Source of the DNA: Paenibacillus sp. ACRRX
GTDB lineage: Bacteria; Bacillota; Bacilli; Paenibacillales; Paenibacillaceae
NCBI RefSeq assembly: GCF_022346885.1
Contig: NZ_JAKRNK010000001.1
Coordinates: 806,001-870,000 of the forward strand
Reading direction: 5' to 3'
DNA: 64,000 nt
A program made the translations under genes and the position numbers. The notes under the pieces were generated by a model, which did not search any database, was not told the DNA's origin, and saw only the letters and a list, made by a program, of their open reading frames with translations. This document shows, in pieces, positions 52,881 through 60,429 of the stretch. Position 1 is the first letter of the stretch; each line of letters begins with the position of its first letter.

Positions 52881-53040
52881 CTATAACACAGGATTCATGC
52901 ATCGGCTATACGGCTCTCGGTCCGCAGAAGCATTTTCCATGAAGCATGAGCAGTGGACAACCCTGCACTGGCTAAGTCCGTCGGATCCGGCGAATTCGCC
53001 CCTTTAAGCCTCCCGGGTTCGTAGATTCAAAGCGTTTAAT
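52881..53040 (+). repeat. attC-like hairpin site 10
   Basis: Left arm TATAAC-ACA-GGATTCATGCATCGG; right arm GGGTTCGTAGATTC-AAAGCG-TTTAAT. The arms pair (GGATTCATGC with GTAGATTC). Inside are the CTTTAAGCCTCCCGGGTTC block and a stem. Confidence 0.55.
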
Positions 53041-53082
53041 GAAATTGCTGAAAACAGTTAGTAAAAAGTAAACGGGTGATCA

Positions 53083-53498
53083 ATGAAATATTCGAAATAC
53101 TACTTGGACCCATTTTTCGATTCGATAAATGAATTTCATTCAAAAGTCGAATTATTAATCTTAGCCAATTCATTTAATCAAAAGACCAAAAAATAAGATG
53201 GGTTATTGCGTTAAACGAATTAATGAATTGGCAATCGATGTCAGAAAGATCTGGGGTTTGGACGTACTATGAAGTATTAGATATAAACTTGGCAAATGTG
53301 TTGATAAGTTTTCTTCAAGAATCCAATGAAAGAATGATTTTGGAGAATTATTGTAAAGGCATAGATCATGATCTTAATGAAGAATTAATGAACGAAGTTG
53401 ATAGTTGGGTTGGATGTCATGAAGAGGAAATCAATAGATTTATTGAAAATATATTTCTAAAACATAGAGATTGGTTTTATAACTATTCGATTGTATAG
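53083..53498 (+). pseudogene. Frameshifted uncharacterised gene
   Basis: ATG 53083 (GGGTGATC upstream) opens MKYSKYYLDPFFDSINEFHS and stops at 53194 just after a run of six A. In the next frame the sequence continues RWVIALNELMNWQSMSERSG to a stop at 53496, with no start of its own. One-base slippage in the A run would give a single protein of about 137 residues. Could be decay, programmed slippage or a base-calling error. Confidence 0.6.
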
Positions 53499-53518
53499 CA
53501 AAGAAGTCATCAACTTCA

Positions 53519-53662
53519 CCTAACACCGTATTCACGCGACGGGGCTGACGCCCCTTAGTTGTAAGGGGTATAATAATGGAATAAGGTCAGACAACAAACG
53601 ACCCAGCCTAAGATAAGAGCTATCTAAGGCTGGGTCGTTTCGCTAATACCAAAACGTTATAG
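53519..53662 (+). repeat. attC-like hairpin site 11, with insert
   Basis: One of the best examples: left arm CCTAAC-ACC-GTATTCACGCGACGG, right arm GTTTCGCTAATACC-AAAAC-GTTATAG. The middle contains a long stem (ACGACCCAGCCT with AGGCTGGGTCGT), the same insert type as the sites at 50611 and 56663. Confidence 0.6.
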
Positions 53663-53765
53663 AAAATCAGTCCTATTAGAATAAAAATTGAATCAAAAAA
53701 AGGCAGTATAAGACAGAAGCATCATGTTTCTCAAAATAAGTCTTGGTTTAAAGGAGGTAAAAGAC

Positions 53766-54668
53766 ATGAATTGTACTTCACCGATTGAAGCGTCGTTAAA
53801 GATAAAATCGTGGCCGAAAGTTACATTATCGGCGGGGTGTCGTCATACCGTTGGTCTTAAATCGGATGGAACTGTGGCGGCTGTGGGAGATAATAAATAT
53901 GGCCAATGTAATGTAAGCGACTGGCGCGACATGGTGTCGGTTGCGGCTGGTAATGTTCATATGGCGACGAATACGGGAAATGCTCATACAATAGGTCTTA
54001 AATCTGACGGCACTGCGGTGGCTGTGGGTTGGAATAAACATGACCAATGTGAGGTGAAAGACTGGCACGATATTGTAGCGATCACGGCAGGTTGGCGTCG
54101 TACCATCGGGCTTAAATCGGATGGTAAGGTCGTTGCTGTGGGTCGAAATAATGAAGGCCAATGTAATGTAAGCGCCTGGCGTGATATTGTAGCGATAGCG
54201 GCAGGTGACTGGCATACCGTCGGGCTTAAATCAAATGGCATAGTGACGATTGCGGGTAATAATCAGTATGGTCAATGCGATGTAAGCGGCTGGCGCGACA
54301 TAGTGGGGGCAGCGGCGGGTTACCTTCATACCGTCGGGCTTTCATCTGACGGAACTGCGGCGGCAGTGGGTTGGAATAAGCATGACCAATGTGATGTACA
54401 CGGCTGGCACGATATTGTGGCAATCGCGGCAGGTAGTTATCACACCATCGGCCTTAAATCGGATGGAACGGTGGTTGCTGTGGGTAATCATAAATATGGC
54501 CAATGTGATGTAAGTGGCTGGCGTGATATTGTGGCGGTAGCGGCGGGTAGCGCTCATTCTCTCGGTCTTAAATCGGACGGGACGGTGGTTGCTGTGGGTG
54601 ATAATAAATATGGTCAATGCAATGTAAGCAGCTGGCGCGGCGTCCAACTGCCCGGCAATTCGTTTTAA
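53766..54668 (+). CDS. RCC1-like beta-propeller protein
   Basis: 300 residues made almost wholly of about six to seven repeats of 37-42 residues, each like HTVGLKSDGTVVAVGDNKYG QCNVSGWRDIVAVAAG. This is the RCC1 repeat (GLKxDGTV..WG.N..GQ), expected to form a seven-bladed propeller for protein binding. No signal peptide; AAAGGAGG 8 bases before ATG 53766 selects this start over 53724. The DNA repeats are close, so recombination may vary the copy number. Role in bacteria unknown. Confidence 0.85.
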   Translation: MNCTSPIEASLKIKSWPKVTLSAGCRHTVGLKSDGTVAAVGDNKYGQCNVSDWRDMVSVAAGNVHMATNTGNAHTIGLKSDGTAVAVGWNKHDQCEVKDWHDIVAITAGWRRTIGLKSDGKVVAVGRNNEGQCNVSAWRDIVAIAAGDWHTVGLKSNGIVTIAGNNQYGQCDVSGWRDIVGAAAGYLHTVGLSSDGTAAAVGWNKHDQCDVHGWHDIVAIAAGSYHTIGLKSDGTVVAVGNHKYGQCDVSGWRDIVAVAAGSAHSLGLKSDGTVVAVGDNKYGQCNVSSWRGVQLPGNSF

Positions 54669-54731
54669 ATCAATTTGAAATGAGAGCTACATATGTAGCT
54701 ACTTTATATGATTGTTCTTTAGGTATCCTAT

Positions 54732-54862
54732 TCCAACAGTGCATTCATGCATCGCAGCTTTACGGCCGCTCAGTCGTTAGATGCATTTCGAAGAGTGATT
54801 CAGGAGAGAAATTTATCAACCTAACCGCGTCGCGGCCAAACATCAGATTTAGAATATTATAG
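54732..54862 (+). repeat. attC-like hairpin, worn or doubled
   Basis: A first unit may run from CCAAC-AGT-GCATTCATGC (54732) to CAGTC-GTTAGAT (54775-54781), the latter a perfect GTTRRRY core. A second runs from CTAAC-CGC-GTCGCGG (54821) to AATATTATAG (54862). Two adjacent sites would suggest a lost cassette. Confidence 0.4.
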
Positions 54863-54909
54863 CGATGATTACTTAGCGGACAGGATAGTCCAAAAACATG
54901 GAGGAGTCA

Positions 54910-55440
54910 ATGAAGACAAAAATTGTTGTCATCCTTACAATAATTACTGTTGTTATGGGCATATTCTTCATTTGGTACTTTACACCCAAGAAATATTCAG
55001 AGACAGTAGATGGCGTGTATTATCAATTAGGGAAGGAAGGCATAATCGAGCATGTAAAAGTACACATTGATGGTAAGTTGGAGAATCATATAAATGGCAA
55101 TAAAACCTTTCGTGGATTTATTGACTTTAAGGGCGATAAAATACCTCAAATTCCAAAAGAGAGAGCTGAATTAGAGTTACATTACGATGGTCAAAAATTC
55201 ACTACGATATTTTCCCCTTTCCAAAAGATAAACGGAGATCTTAAAGGCAGAATCAGAACTGATATTTATCAATACGGTTGGATGTACACAAATGACAAAT
55301 TCACGGATTTTACAATAAAATTAACGATGAATGGTTCCATATCTTTATCAGAGGGGTACATGATAACGTTTCCTGCGAAAGACAGAGCGGAAGCAATGAA
55401 CAAGTCCCAGAGGCTTATTAAGGAGTTTGAACAACAATAG
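54910..55440 (+). CDS. Membrane-anchored protein of unknown function
   Basis: 176 residues from ATG 54910 (GGAGG 5 bases upstream). An N-terminal helix MKTKIVVILTIITVVMGIFF IW anchors a mostly beta-like outer part (YYQLGKEGIIEHVKVHIDGK, GFIDFKGDKIPQIPKERAEL). A related style of small anchored proteins with TFRGFIDFKGDKIP occurs in Bacillales, but no name can be given. Cassette gene between two hairpin sites. Confidence 0.6.
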   Translation: MKTKIVVILTIITVVMGIFFIWYFTPKKYSETVDGVYYQLGKEGIIEHVKVHIDGKLENHINGNKTFRGFIDFKGDKIPQIPKERAELELHYDGQKFTTIFSPFQKINGDLKGRIRTDIYQYGWMYTNDKFTDFTIKLTMNGSISLSEGYMITFPAKDRAEAMNKSQRLIKEFEQQ

Positions 55441-55470
55441 GAATCAAATCCCCCTAAATTAAGTCAGTTA

Positions 55471-55554
55471 GACAACCCGTGTCTTACCGCGTAGCAGCCG
55501 GTCGCTGTCGCTACTTTATGGTAGTGAGGGCTCGTAAATACTAAGCCGTTCGAT
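55471..55554 (+). repeat. attC-like hairpin site 12, worn
   Basis: Left CAAC-CC-GTGTCTTACCGCG; right GGGCTCGTAAATAC-TAAGCC-GTTCGAT. The right L-type box GTAAATAC is well kept, the cores less so. Confidence 0.45.
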
Positions 55555-55739
55555 AAGATTAATACTGAGATAACACTTAAAAACATCCTCTCGAGTGTGC
55601 TCCGCTTATCATAGAATGAGTGGTATTATTGAATGATTATAGAGATTGATGGGTACTATGATCCAGCGTATCAGTAGAAAAGAAAGACTTTAAAGAACTT
55701 TATCTAAAAAATAGGGATAAAAATTGAAGGCGGTAATTT

Positions 55740-56212
55740 ATGAATACGTTAACAAATGAAACGATGGATGAATTATTGGCAGCAATGGACACTTATAAAG
55801 TAATTGCACAAGAACTCATTGACAAATTAATATTGGAAACTAACCAGTCTGAAAAGTCGGAGATCATAAAAGGAAGTTACTACTTACTCTCAAATGCGGA
55901 ATTACTAAACGGTGAAGAGCATTTAACTAGTAATTGGTACTATGATGTTCATGGAGAGCATTGCATGTTTGAGAATGTAGAAACGGGGCAAAAGTTGGAG
56001 GTTTCGCTTGGGCGTATAGACGATATCGGAAACATGGATCCCTATTTTTTTATGATTTCTTGAAATCAACTGAAAAATTTAAACACCTGATTGAATATTT
56101 CGAAAATCCATTTGGTGAAATGTTGAACTTTTTTGAAGTATTAGAAAAGCGTAAAATGCTTATACATATTCATGGTGTTGAATACAGAAAGATTCCTCAA
56201 ATTGAGAAATAA
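55740..56212 (+). pseudogene. Frameshifted uncharacterised gene
   Basis: ATG 55740 (AAGGCGG upstream) opens MNTLTNETMDELLAAMDTYK and stops at 56061 just after a run of seven T (56045-56051). In the +1 frame the protein continues YDFLKSTEKFKHLIEYFENP FGEM to KRKMLIHIHGVEYRKIPQIE K at 56212. An intact product would have about 157 residues. A small fragment of the same 3' end (LIHIHGVEYRK) is left at 28557-28600 in the first array. Confidence 0.7.
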
Positions 56213-56263
56213 GTTTGCTGATCTAAAAGGTGAAAATAGAAATAAAAAGGAGTCTGCGGAAAA

Positions 56264-56617
56264 ATGAGTGTTTTTAAGAAATTAAGAAATGAATATGTGA
56301 TTTGGCATGCAAATCGTGTTAAGTTCCCCAAATTCACACCAAGCAGTATAGTCAGAAAAAACGTAGCTTTTTCTGGAAAGGTGCAAAAGGTAGGATTCCG
56401 CTTGGAAATATATTGTCTAGCTCGAAGGATGAAATTAACCGGATGGGTGAGAAATTTAAAAGATGGAAGTGTGGAAGCTGAATTACAAGGGGAAGAGTCG
56501 CATATTGATTTTTTAGTCAATTGTATGCAGTCCTTGAAACGGGCGTCTGTAAAGAAAATGACTATAATTGATCTGCCTTTTAGAGAGGGTGAAGAAAGCT
56601 TTACAGTATTGGAATAA
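56264..56617 (+). CDS. Acylphosphatase-like protein
   Basis: 117 residues: a 30-residue basic N-terminal extension followed by an acylphosphatase domain (VAFSGKVQKVGFRLEIYCLA, with the phosphate-binding Arg of GFR; LTGWVRNLKDGSVEAELQG, with the catalytic Asn of VRN). Acylphosphatases hydrolyse acyl phosphates such as acetyl phosphate or carbamoyl phosphate. The extension is not usual for the 90-residue family. AAGGAG 11 bases upstream. Cassette gene preceding site 13. Confidence 0.85.
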   Translation: MSVFKKLRNEYVIWHANRVKFPKFTPSSIVRKNVAFSGKVQKVGFRLEIYCLARRMKLTGWVRNLKDGSVEAELQGEESHIDFLVNCMQSLKRASVKKMTIIDLPFREGEESFTVLE

Positions 56618-56662
56618 AGTACATGATCATTCCTTATTTCAATTTCGAACACTTGATTCAAA

Positions 56663-56793
56663 CTAACTGCGGGACTTAGGCCAATGGTTGTCGAGATATA
56701 CGATCATGAAAGTAGTTCAGACAACCAACAGCCCAGCTTAAGATAAGAGCTATCTAAAGCTGGGTTTATATCGTGAATAAAAGTACGTTAGGT
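56663..56793 (+). repeat. attC-like hairpin site 13, with insert
   Basis: Left ACTAAC-TGC-GGGACTTAGGCC; right TATATCGTGAATA-AAAGTAC-GTTAGGT (core fits GTTRRRY). The central CAGACAACCAACAGCCCAGC and the stem AGCCCAGCTT/AAGCTGGGTT match the inserts at 50611 and 53519. Confidence 0.55.
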
Positions 56794-56870
56794 GAAATTA
56801 TTGAAAAATCTAATTGATAGAATGATTCTGATAAATTTTGCGATGAAGGAATTTTCAAGGGGGATATAAA

Positions 56871-57671
56871 ATGCATGAGTTAGCGCAAAGTGAATTTCGA
56901 AGGATTAAACCATTACTTGCAGGAGGACATTTACACCCTGAGATTATTTCAATAGTCGAGCATAATAATCCCGGCTGGATATTTGTTGATCAAGTTGATA
57001 GACCAAATAGTGCTTTGGTTTGGAGTAAAGGAATACAAGGGTTCTACCTTATTGGGGATCATACAAACGAGGTATTTAAGAGTAATTTGGATCACTTCAT
57101 AAGGAGAATGATCGAACCGAGGATGAGAGAAGTTTCATTGAACCATTTTGAAGTATCGGGTCATCATGATCAATGGAGCATGGAAACGATATTTTCAACA
57201 AGGAAGCTGTACAAGTTTGAACAAGTGGTCTTGAATTTAGTGAATTCCCATCGTTTACTAAAAAGTGATGAGCTAGAAACCATCAATCTTAAGACAGAAG
57301 ACTGGGAGAATATGGAACTTAAGAATACAGAATTCATTGATGAGCATCTTAGCTTGTTTTGGTCGTCACCGGATGACTTCAAGAAAAAAGGATTTGGATT
57401 TGCAGCTGTAAAGGGAAGGGAAATTATAGGTGTTTGTTATTCTAGTTTTGTGACACAAGATACGCATGCAATAGGAATTGAAACGGTACCTCATTTTCAA
57501 AACTTAGGCGTGGGTTCGCATCTAGCTAGCCTTATAGTAGAGGAAATGGTACATCATGGACTTAAACCATACTGGGATTGTTCTCATGACAATAAATCCT
57601 CAAAAAAGCTAGCAGAAAGATTAGGTTTTACTGTGACTCACCGCTATACATGCAGCAGTTTTAATATTTAG
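56871..57671 (+). CDS. GNAT-family acetyltransferase
   Basis: 266 residues. The first 130 (MHELAQSEFRRIKPLLAGGH LHPEIISIVEHNN) match the GNAT_acetyltran-type proteins of Bacillales, and a C-terminal acetyl-CoA site is visible (IGIETVPHFQNLGVGSHLAS LIVEEM, and CSHDNKSSKKLAERLGFTVT). It probably acetylates a small amine or antibiotic-like molecule; substrate not known. AAGGGGG precedes the ATG. Between hairpin sites 13 and 14. Confidence 0.8.
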   Translation: MHELAQSEFRRIKPLLAGGHLHPEIISIVEHNNPGWIFVDQVDRPNSALVWSKGIQGFYLIGDHTNEVFKSNLDHFIRRMIEPRMREVSLNHFEVSGHHDQWSMETIFSTRKLYKFEQVVLNLVNSHRLLKSDELETINLKTEDWENMELKNTEFIDEHLSLFWSSPDDFKKKGFGFAAVKGREIIGVCYSSFVTQDTHAIGIETVPHFQNLGVGSHLASLIVEEMVHHGLKPYWDCSHDNKSSKKLAERLGFTVTHRYTCSSFNI

Positions 57672-57731
57672 CGGACCCAGTCGCTTTGCTTCCTTAAGTC
57701 TCTCGGGTTCGTAGATACAAATACGTTATTC
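57672..57731 (+). repeat. attC-like right half, site 14
   Basis: CTTCCTTAAGTCTCTCGGG followed by TTCGTAGATAC-AAATAC-GTTATTC. The left half overlaps the end of the GNAT gene or is lost. Confidence 0.5.
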
Positions 57732-57778
57732 GTTATGGGCATAAAGACAAAAAATCGATAAGGGTGGATGCATATTTA

Positions 57779-58159
57779 ATGAAGCTTGTAAGTACGCTTG
57801 AGCATTATGAATTGCTCATAGATGAGGGAAATGATCCAGTACAAGACCCACCACAATTACAAGCATATATGGAAAGATGGGATGGTACCTCTTTTTTTAA
57901 CAGTGTATTGACATTTTTACACATTGAGGATAAGGAAAAAGCATTAAGTAACATTTACTTATTACTAAAGAATAATGGCTCATTTGTTTTATCCGTTAGT
58001 AAAGATAATGAGTGGTTTGAGTGTGGTGATCGGAAGATAAAGCTTTACCCTATTGGATTAGAAGAATATATTCGTCTTTTCAAATCAGTTGGTTTTCAAA
58101 TTGAATCCATTCAGGAAACAGAAAGCAAGTTTGCAACAATTATTAAAGGGAAGAAGTAG
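57779..58159 (+). CDS. Methyltransferase-derived protein lacking its SAM-binding core
   Basis: 126 residues, an open frame: MKLVSTLEHYELLIDEGNDP, PPQLQAYMERWDGTSFF, then directly NSVLTFLHIEDKEKALSNIY and VLSVSKDNEWFECGDRKIKL to the end. Compared with the copy at 24302, about 80-90 residues are missing between RWDG and SVLTFLHI, exactly the part with SAM motif I (LDVGVGIG) and the following strands. The frame was kept, so a protein can be made but should not methylate by the usual fold. Either a deletion relic or a repurposed fragment. Confidence 0.7.
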   Translation: MKLVSTLEHYELLIDEGNDPVQDPPQLQAYMERWDGTSFFNSVLTFLHIEDKEKALSNIYLLLKNNGSFVLSVSKDNEWFECGDRKIKLYPIGLEEYIRLFKSVGFQIESIQETESKFATIIKGKK

Positions 58160-58233
58160 AACTGAATTCAGCTGTTAAAAAGAAAATAATTCATTAGACT
58201 GAAAATTATCAAGACCTAAAGTTAAGGAAATAA

Positions 58234-58287
58234 AATAAAGGGTTCTATATATTATGCATGACTAATATGTGGGACCCTTTATTTTTA
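58234..58287. terminator. Bidirectional terminator hairpin
   Basis: AATAAAGGGT (58234-58243) and ACCCTTTATT (58274-58283) pair, with TTT following on the plus strand and A-rich sequence on the left. It ends the second array. Confidence 0.75.
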
Positions 58288-58293
58288 ACTACT

Positions 58294-58309
58294 GTTCCCA
58301 GTTAGTTGA
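58294..58309. repeat. 16-bp direct repeat, left copy (partner 58948-58963)
   Basis: GTTCCCAGTTAGTTGA occurs identically at 58294-58309 and 58948-58963, on both sides of the minus-strand pentapeptide-repeat gene. It includes GTTAGTTGA, also found in the hairpin right end at 63430. Confidence 0.6.
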
Positions 58310-58348
58310 GAAAACGGCAGTCCAAATAATGGCTGCCATATCTTCTTA

Positions 58349-58783
58349 TTATTGATTAAGGGCCATCTTGTGCTGCCTCAACAATGTCGCAATATCAACG
58401 CCGTCAATCGTCAATCCTTCGATATTGCAACCTTCGATACTGACTCCTCGTAAATTAGTTTCACGCACGACGGCGTCCTCTAAGTTGCATGAAATGATTC
58501 GTACCGGAAGTTTCGCTGTGGTATGCCCGTCCTCAGACCGATTCTTGTCACCGTAACCGATATGTTTAAATTGCGCGCCACCCCATTGCGCTCCGTCGAT
58601 AAAGATTCCTGTCAGATTGGCGTCGGATATCGCCATACCAGTAAAGTTGATGTCGTTGAACGTAGCGCCAGCCAAGTTACAGCATTGGAAGCTTACCCCC
58701 TCCGCCCCAACATTCTTGATGCTAGAACCACTAATGTCCGCATTCACGATGGTGAGGGTTTCTCTGACATTTTCGATACGCAT
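58349..58783 (-). CDS. Pentapeptide-repeat-like protein
   Basis: 144 residues with repeated A(D/N)LXX-type five-residue units: NADISGSSIKN, CNLAGATFNDINFTGMAISD, ANLTGIFIDGAQWGGAQF, and a second block CNLEDAVVRETNLRGVSIEG CNIEGLTIDGVDIA. Such chains fold as a right-handed four-sided beta-helix; some mimic DNA and protect gyrase, others have unknown roles. AAAGGAGG selects ATG 58783 over 58804. It is reversed relative to the array genes and is bracketed by the 16-bp direct repeats. Confidence 0.8.
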   Translation of the reverse strand: MRIENVRETLTIVNADISGSSIKNVGAEGVSFQCCNLAGATFNDINFTGMAISDANLTGIFIDGAQWGGAQFKHIGYGDKNRSEDGHTTAKLPVRIISCNLEDAVVRETNLRGVSIEGCNIEGLTIDGVDIATLLRQHKMALNQ

Positions 58784-58895
58784 AGATATTCCTCCTTTTA
58801 ACAATTATTACCTACTTTATCAATATAACAAAAGCGCTTATTTTTGTAATTAATAAATATATTATCATTTCACTAAACTGCCCGTTAGCACAACA

Positions 58896-58935
58896 CGGCT
58901 GCCGATCCATCCCGGCAGCCGCATTTTAGTTATTT
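58896..58935 (+). terminator. GC-rich hairpin with weak T tract
   Basis: CGGCTGCCG (58896-58904) pairs with CGGCAGCCG (58913-58921), followed by CATTTTAGTTATTTT. It lies just before the right copy of the 16-bp direct repeat. Confidence 0.55.
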
Positions 58936-58947
58936 TATTAAGCTATC

Positions 58948-58963
58948 GTTCCCAGTTAGTTGA
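58948..58963. repeat. 16-bp direct repeat, right copy
   Basis: GTTCCCAGTTAGTTGA, identical to 58294-58309 and 654 bases from it. The remainder of the gap to 59150 shows no gene. Confidence 0.6.
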
Positions 58964-59150
58964 ATGATGTCAGCATAAACACAGTGGACACCTCAGTCTG
59001 AAAGAATATCCTACGTAATGTGCCACGGTGAACAACGAATATTGCAAAGGCGGGAGGTGAGTATGGAGATTTGGGCTTGCGGGCGAAACTGAAGTGTTGC
59101 TTTTCTACGGTTCAAATTAAGTAGATTGGGTGTGTGATAATCCGCTCTAT

Positions 59151-60101
59151 TTACATCCCCAGTACAATTTTCCCTTTGGTTCGCCCGTTTTCAATATGCC
59201 TGTGAGCCTCTACAATCTGTTCTAATGGATAGCATTTCTCAACAACAGAACGTATTTTATTATCCTCTATCAGTTGACTCAAAAATTCCATATCCAAGTC
59301 ATTCGGTTTTGTAAGATGTAACTTAGCCTTCTTGCGGCCAATCATAGGACCAACCATCAATTGAAATGGGTGGTATTTGGGGCGTAGGGGCTGTTCTGTA
59401 ATATAGATTCCGGTCTCGGTAAGAGAACGCATACAACTGAAGTAAGTTCTCTTACCAACAGCATCTAGAATAAAATCATATTTTTTTCCGTTGTCCGTGA
59501 ATTCCTGCTTGGTATAATCGATCACGTGATGTGCCCCGAGGCCTCGCACCCACTGGATATTTGAAGCACTACATACAGCGGTTACCTCAGCCCCATAGTA
59601 TTTCGCAAGCTGAACAGCAAAGTGACCAACGCCGCCAGAAGCTCCATAGATTAATACCTTTTGACCCTCTTTAACTTGTGCTACATCTCGCAATGCTTGC
59701 ATTGCCGTCAGGGCTGCACAAGGTACAGCCGCCGCTTCTTCAAACGAGATATTTTTGGGCATAAGAGTTAGTACATTCTGACGAGGACAGACATATTCCG
59801 CATGAGATCCAAAACAACTCCCAAATACATCATCGCCAACCTTAAATTTAGTTACGTTATTGCCAACAGCCTCTACTGTACCCGCAACGTCTATACCCAA
59901 TATGAGATTTTTAGGTTTCGTAAGACCATGCTCTAATCGTATTGGTAAAAATCCTTTACGGCACAGATAATCAAATGTATTGACCGAAGCATTACGTACC
60001 CGAATCAACACCCGAACGTCATCCTTGATGGATGGCTGTTGCACATACCTGATCTTCATAACCTCAGGCGATCCATAGGAATTAAAAATCGCTGCTTTCA
60101 A
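59151..60101 (-). CDS. NAD(P)-dependent quinone-oxidoreductase-like MDR protein
   Basis: 316 residues of the medium-chain dehydrogenase/reductase family without the catalytic zinc ligands, as in quinone oxidoreductases. Visible are VRVLIRVRNASVNTFDYLCR KG, LGIDVAGTVEAVGNNVTKFK VGDDVF and the cofactor motif VLIYGASGGVGHFAVQLAKY. It reduces quinones or enones with NADPH; substrate unknown. Start is TTG 60101 with AGGAGG 8 bases upstream. Confidence 0.87.
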   Translation of the reverse strand: MKAAIFNSYGSPEVMKIRYVQQPSIKDDVRVLIRVRNASVNTFDYLCRKGFLPIRLEHGLTKPKNLILGIDVAGTVEAVGNNVTKFKVGDDVFGSCFGSHAEYVCPRQNVLTLMPKNISFEEAAAVPCAALTAMQALRDVAQVKEGQKVLIYGASGGVGHFAVQLAKYYGAEVTAVCSASNIQWVRGLGAHHVIDYTKQEFTDNGKKYDFILDAVGKRTYFSCMRSLTETGIYITEQPLRPKYHPFQLMVGPMIGRKKAKLHLTKPNDLDMEFLSQLIEDNKIRSVVEKCYPLEQIVEAHRHIENGRTKGKIVLGM

Positions 60102-60203
60102 CCTTTTAACCTCCTATATTATCAACTTAGAGATCGTTAATCCTAGGCAAACTCGTCTTTCCCAAAGAATAAATCCAAATGGTCAACCACAAACCGCTAA
60201 TTC

Positions 60204-60428
60204 TTACTGCATTGAATTATCCTCATAAAAAAACACTTCTTCTAAAGGCAAACCAAACGCTCGTGCAATACGAAAAGCCAGTTCTAATGATGGGGAGTAG
60301 TTCCCCTTCTCAAGTGCAACAATAGTCTGTCTTGTTACTCCTACCTTGTCAGCTAATTGCTGCTGGGTCATTTCATCGCTGTTAAAACGCAATTTTCTAA
60401 TGTAGTTGCCGACAAGATTTTTACCCAT
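60204..60428 (-). CDS. XRE-family transcriptional regulator
   Basis: 74 residues, almost only a Cro/CI helix-turn-helix: IRKLRFNSDEMTQQQLADKV GVTRQTIVALEKGNYSPSLE LAFRIARAFGLPLEEVF, like B. subtilis YozG-type regulators. It begins 1 base after the stop of the membrane protein gene (TAACATG), so both are made from one message. It probably represses its own operon through the TGTAAA-type repeats at 60901-60964. Confidence 0.9.
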   Translation of the reverse strand: MGKNLVGNYIRKLRFNSDEMTQQQLADKVGVTRQTIVALEKGNYSPSLELAFRIARAFGLPLEEVFFYEDNSMQ

Positions 60429-60429
60429 G

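Noticed and set aside
24121-57731. Classical class 1-type integron
   Set aside because: No intI gene, no attI or Pc promoter is visible, and the inner boxes of the sites differ from known attC; only the overall topology is shared. Hence it is described as attC-like only.
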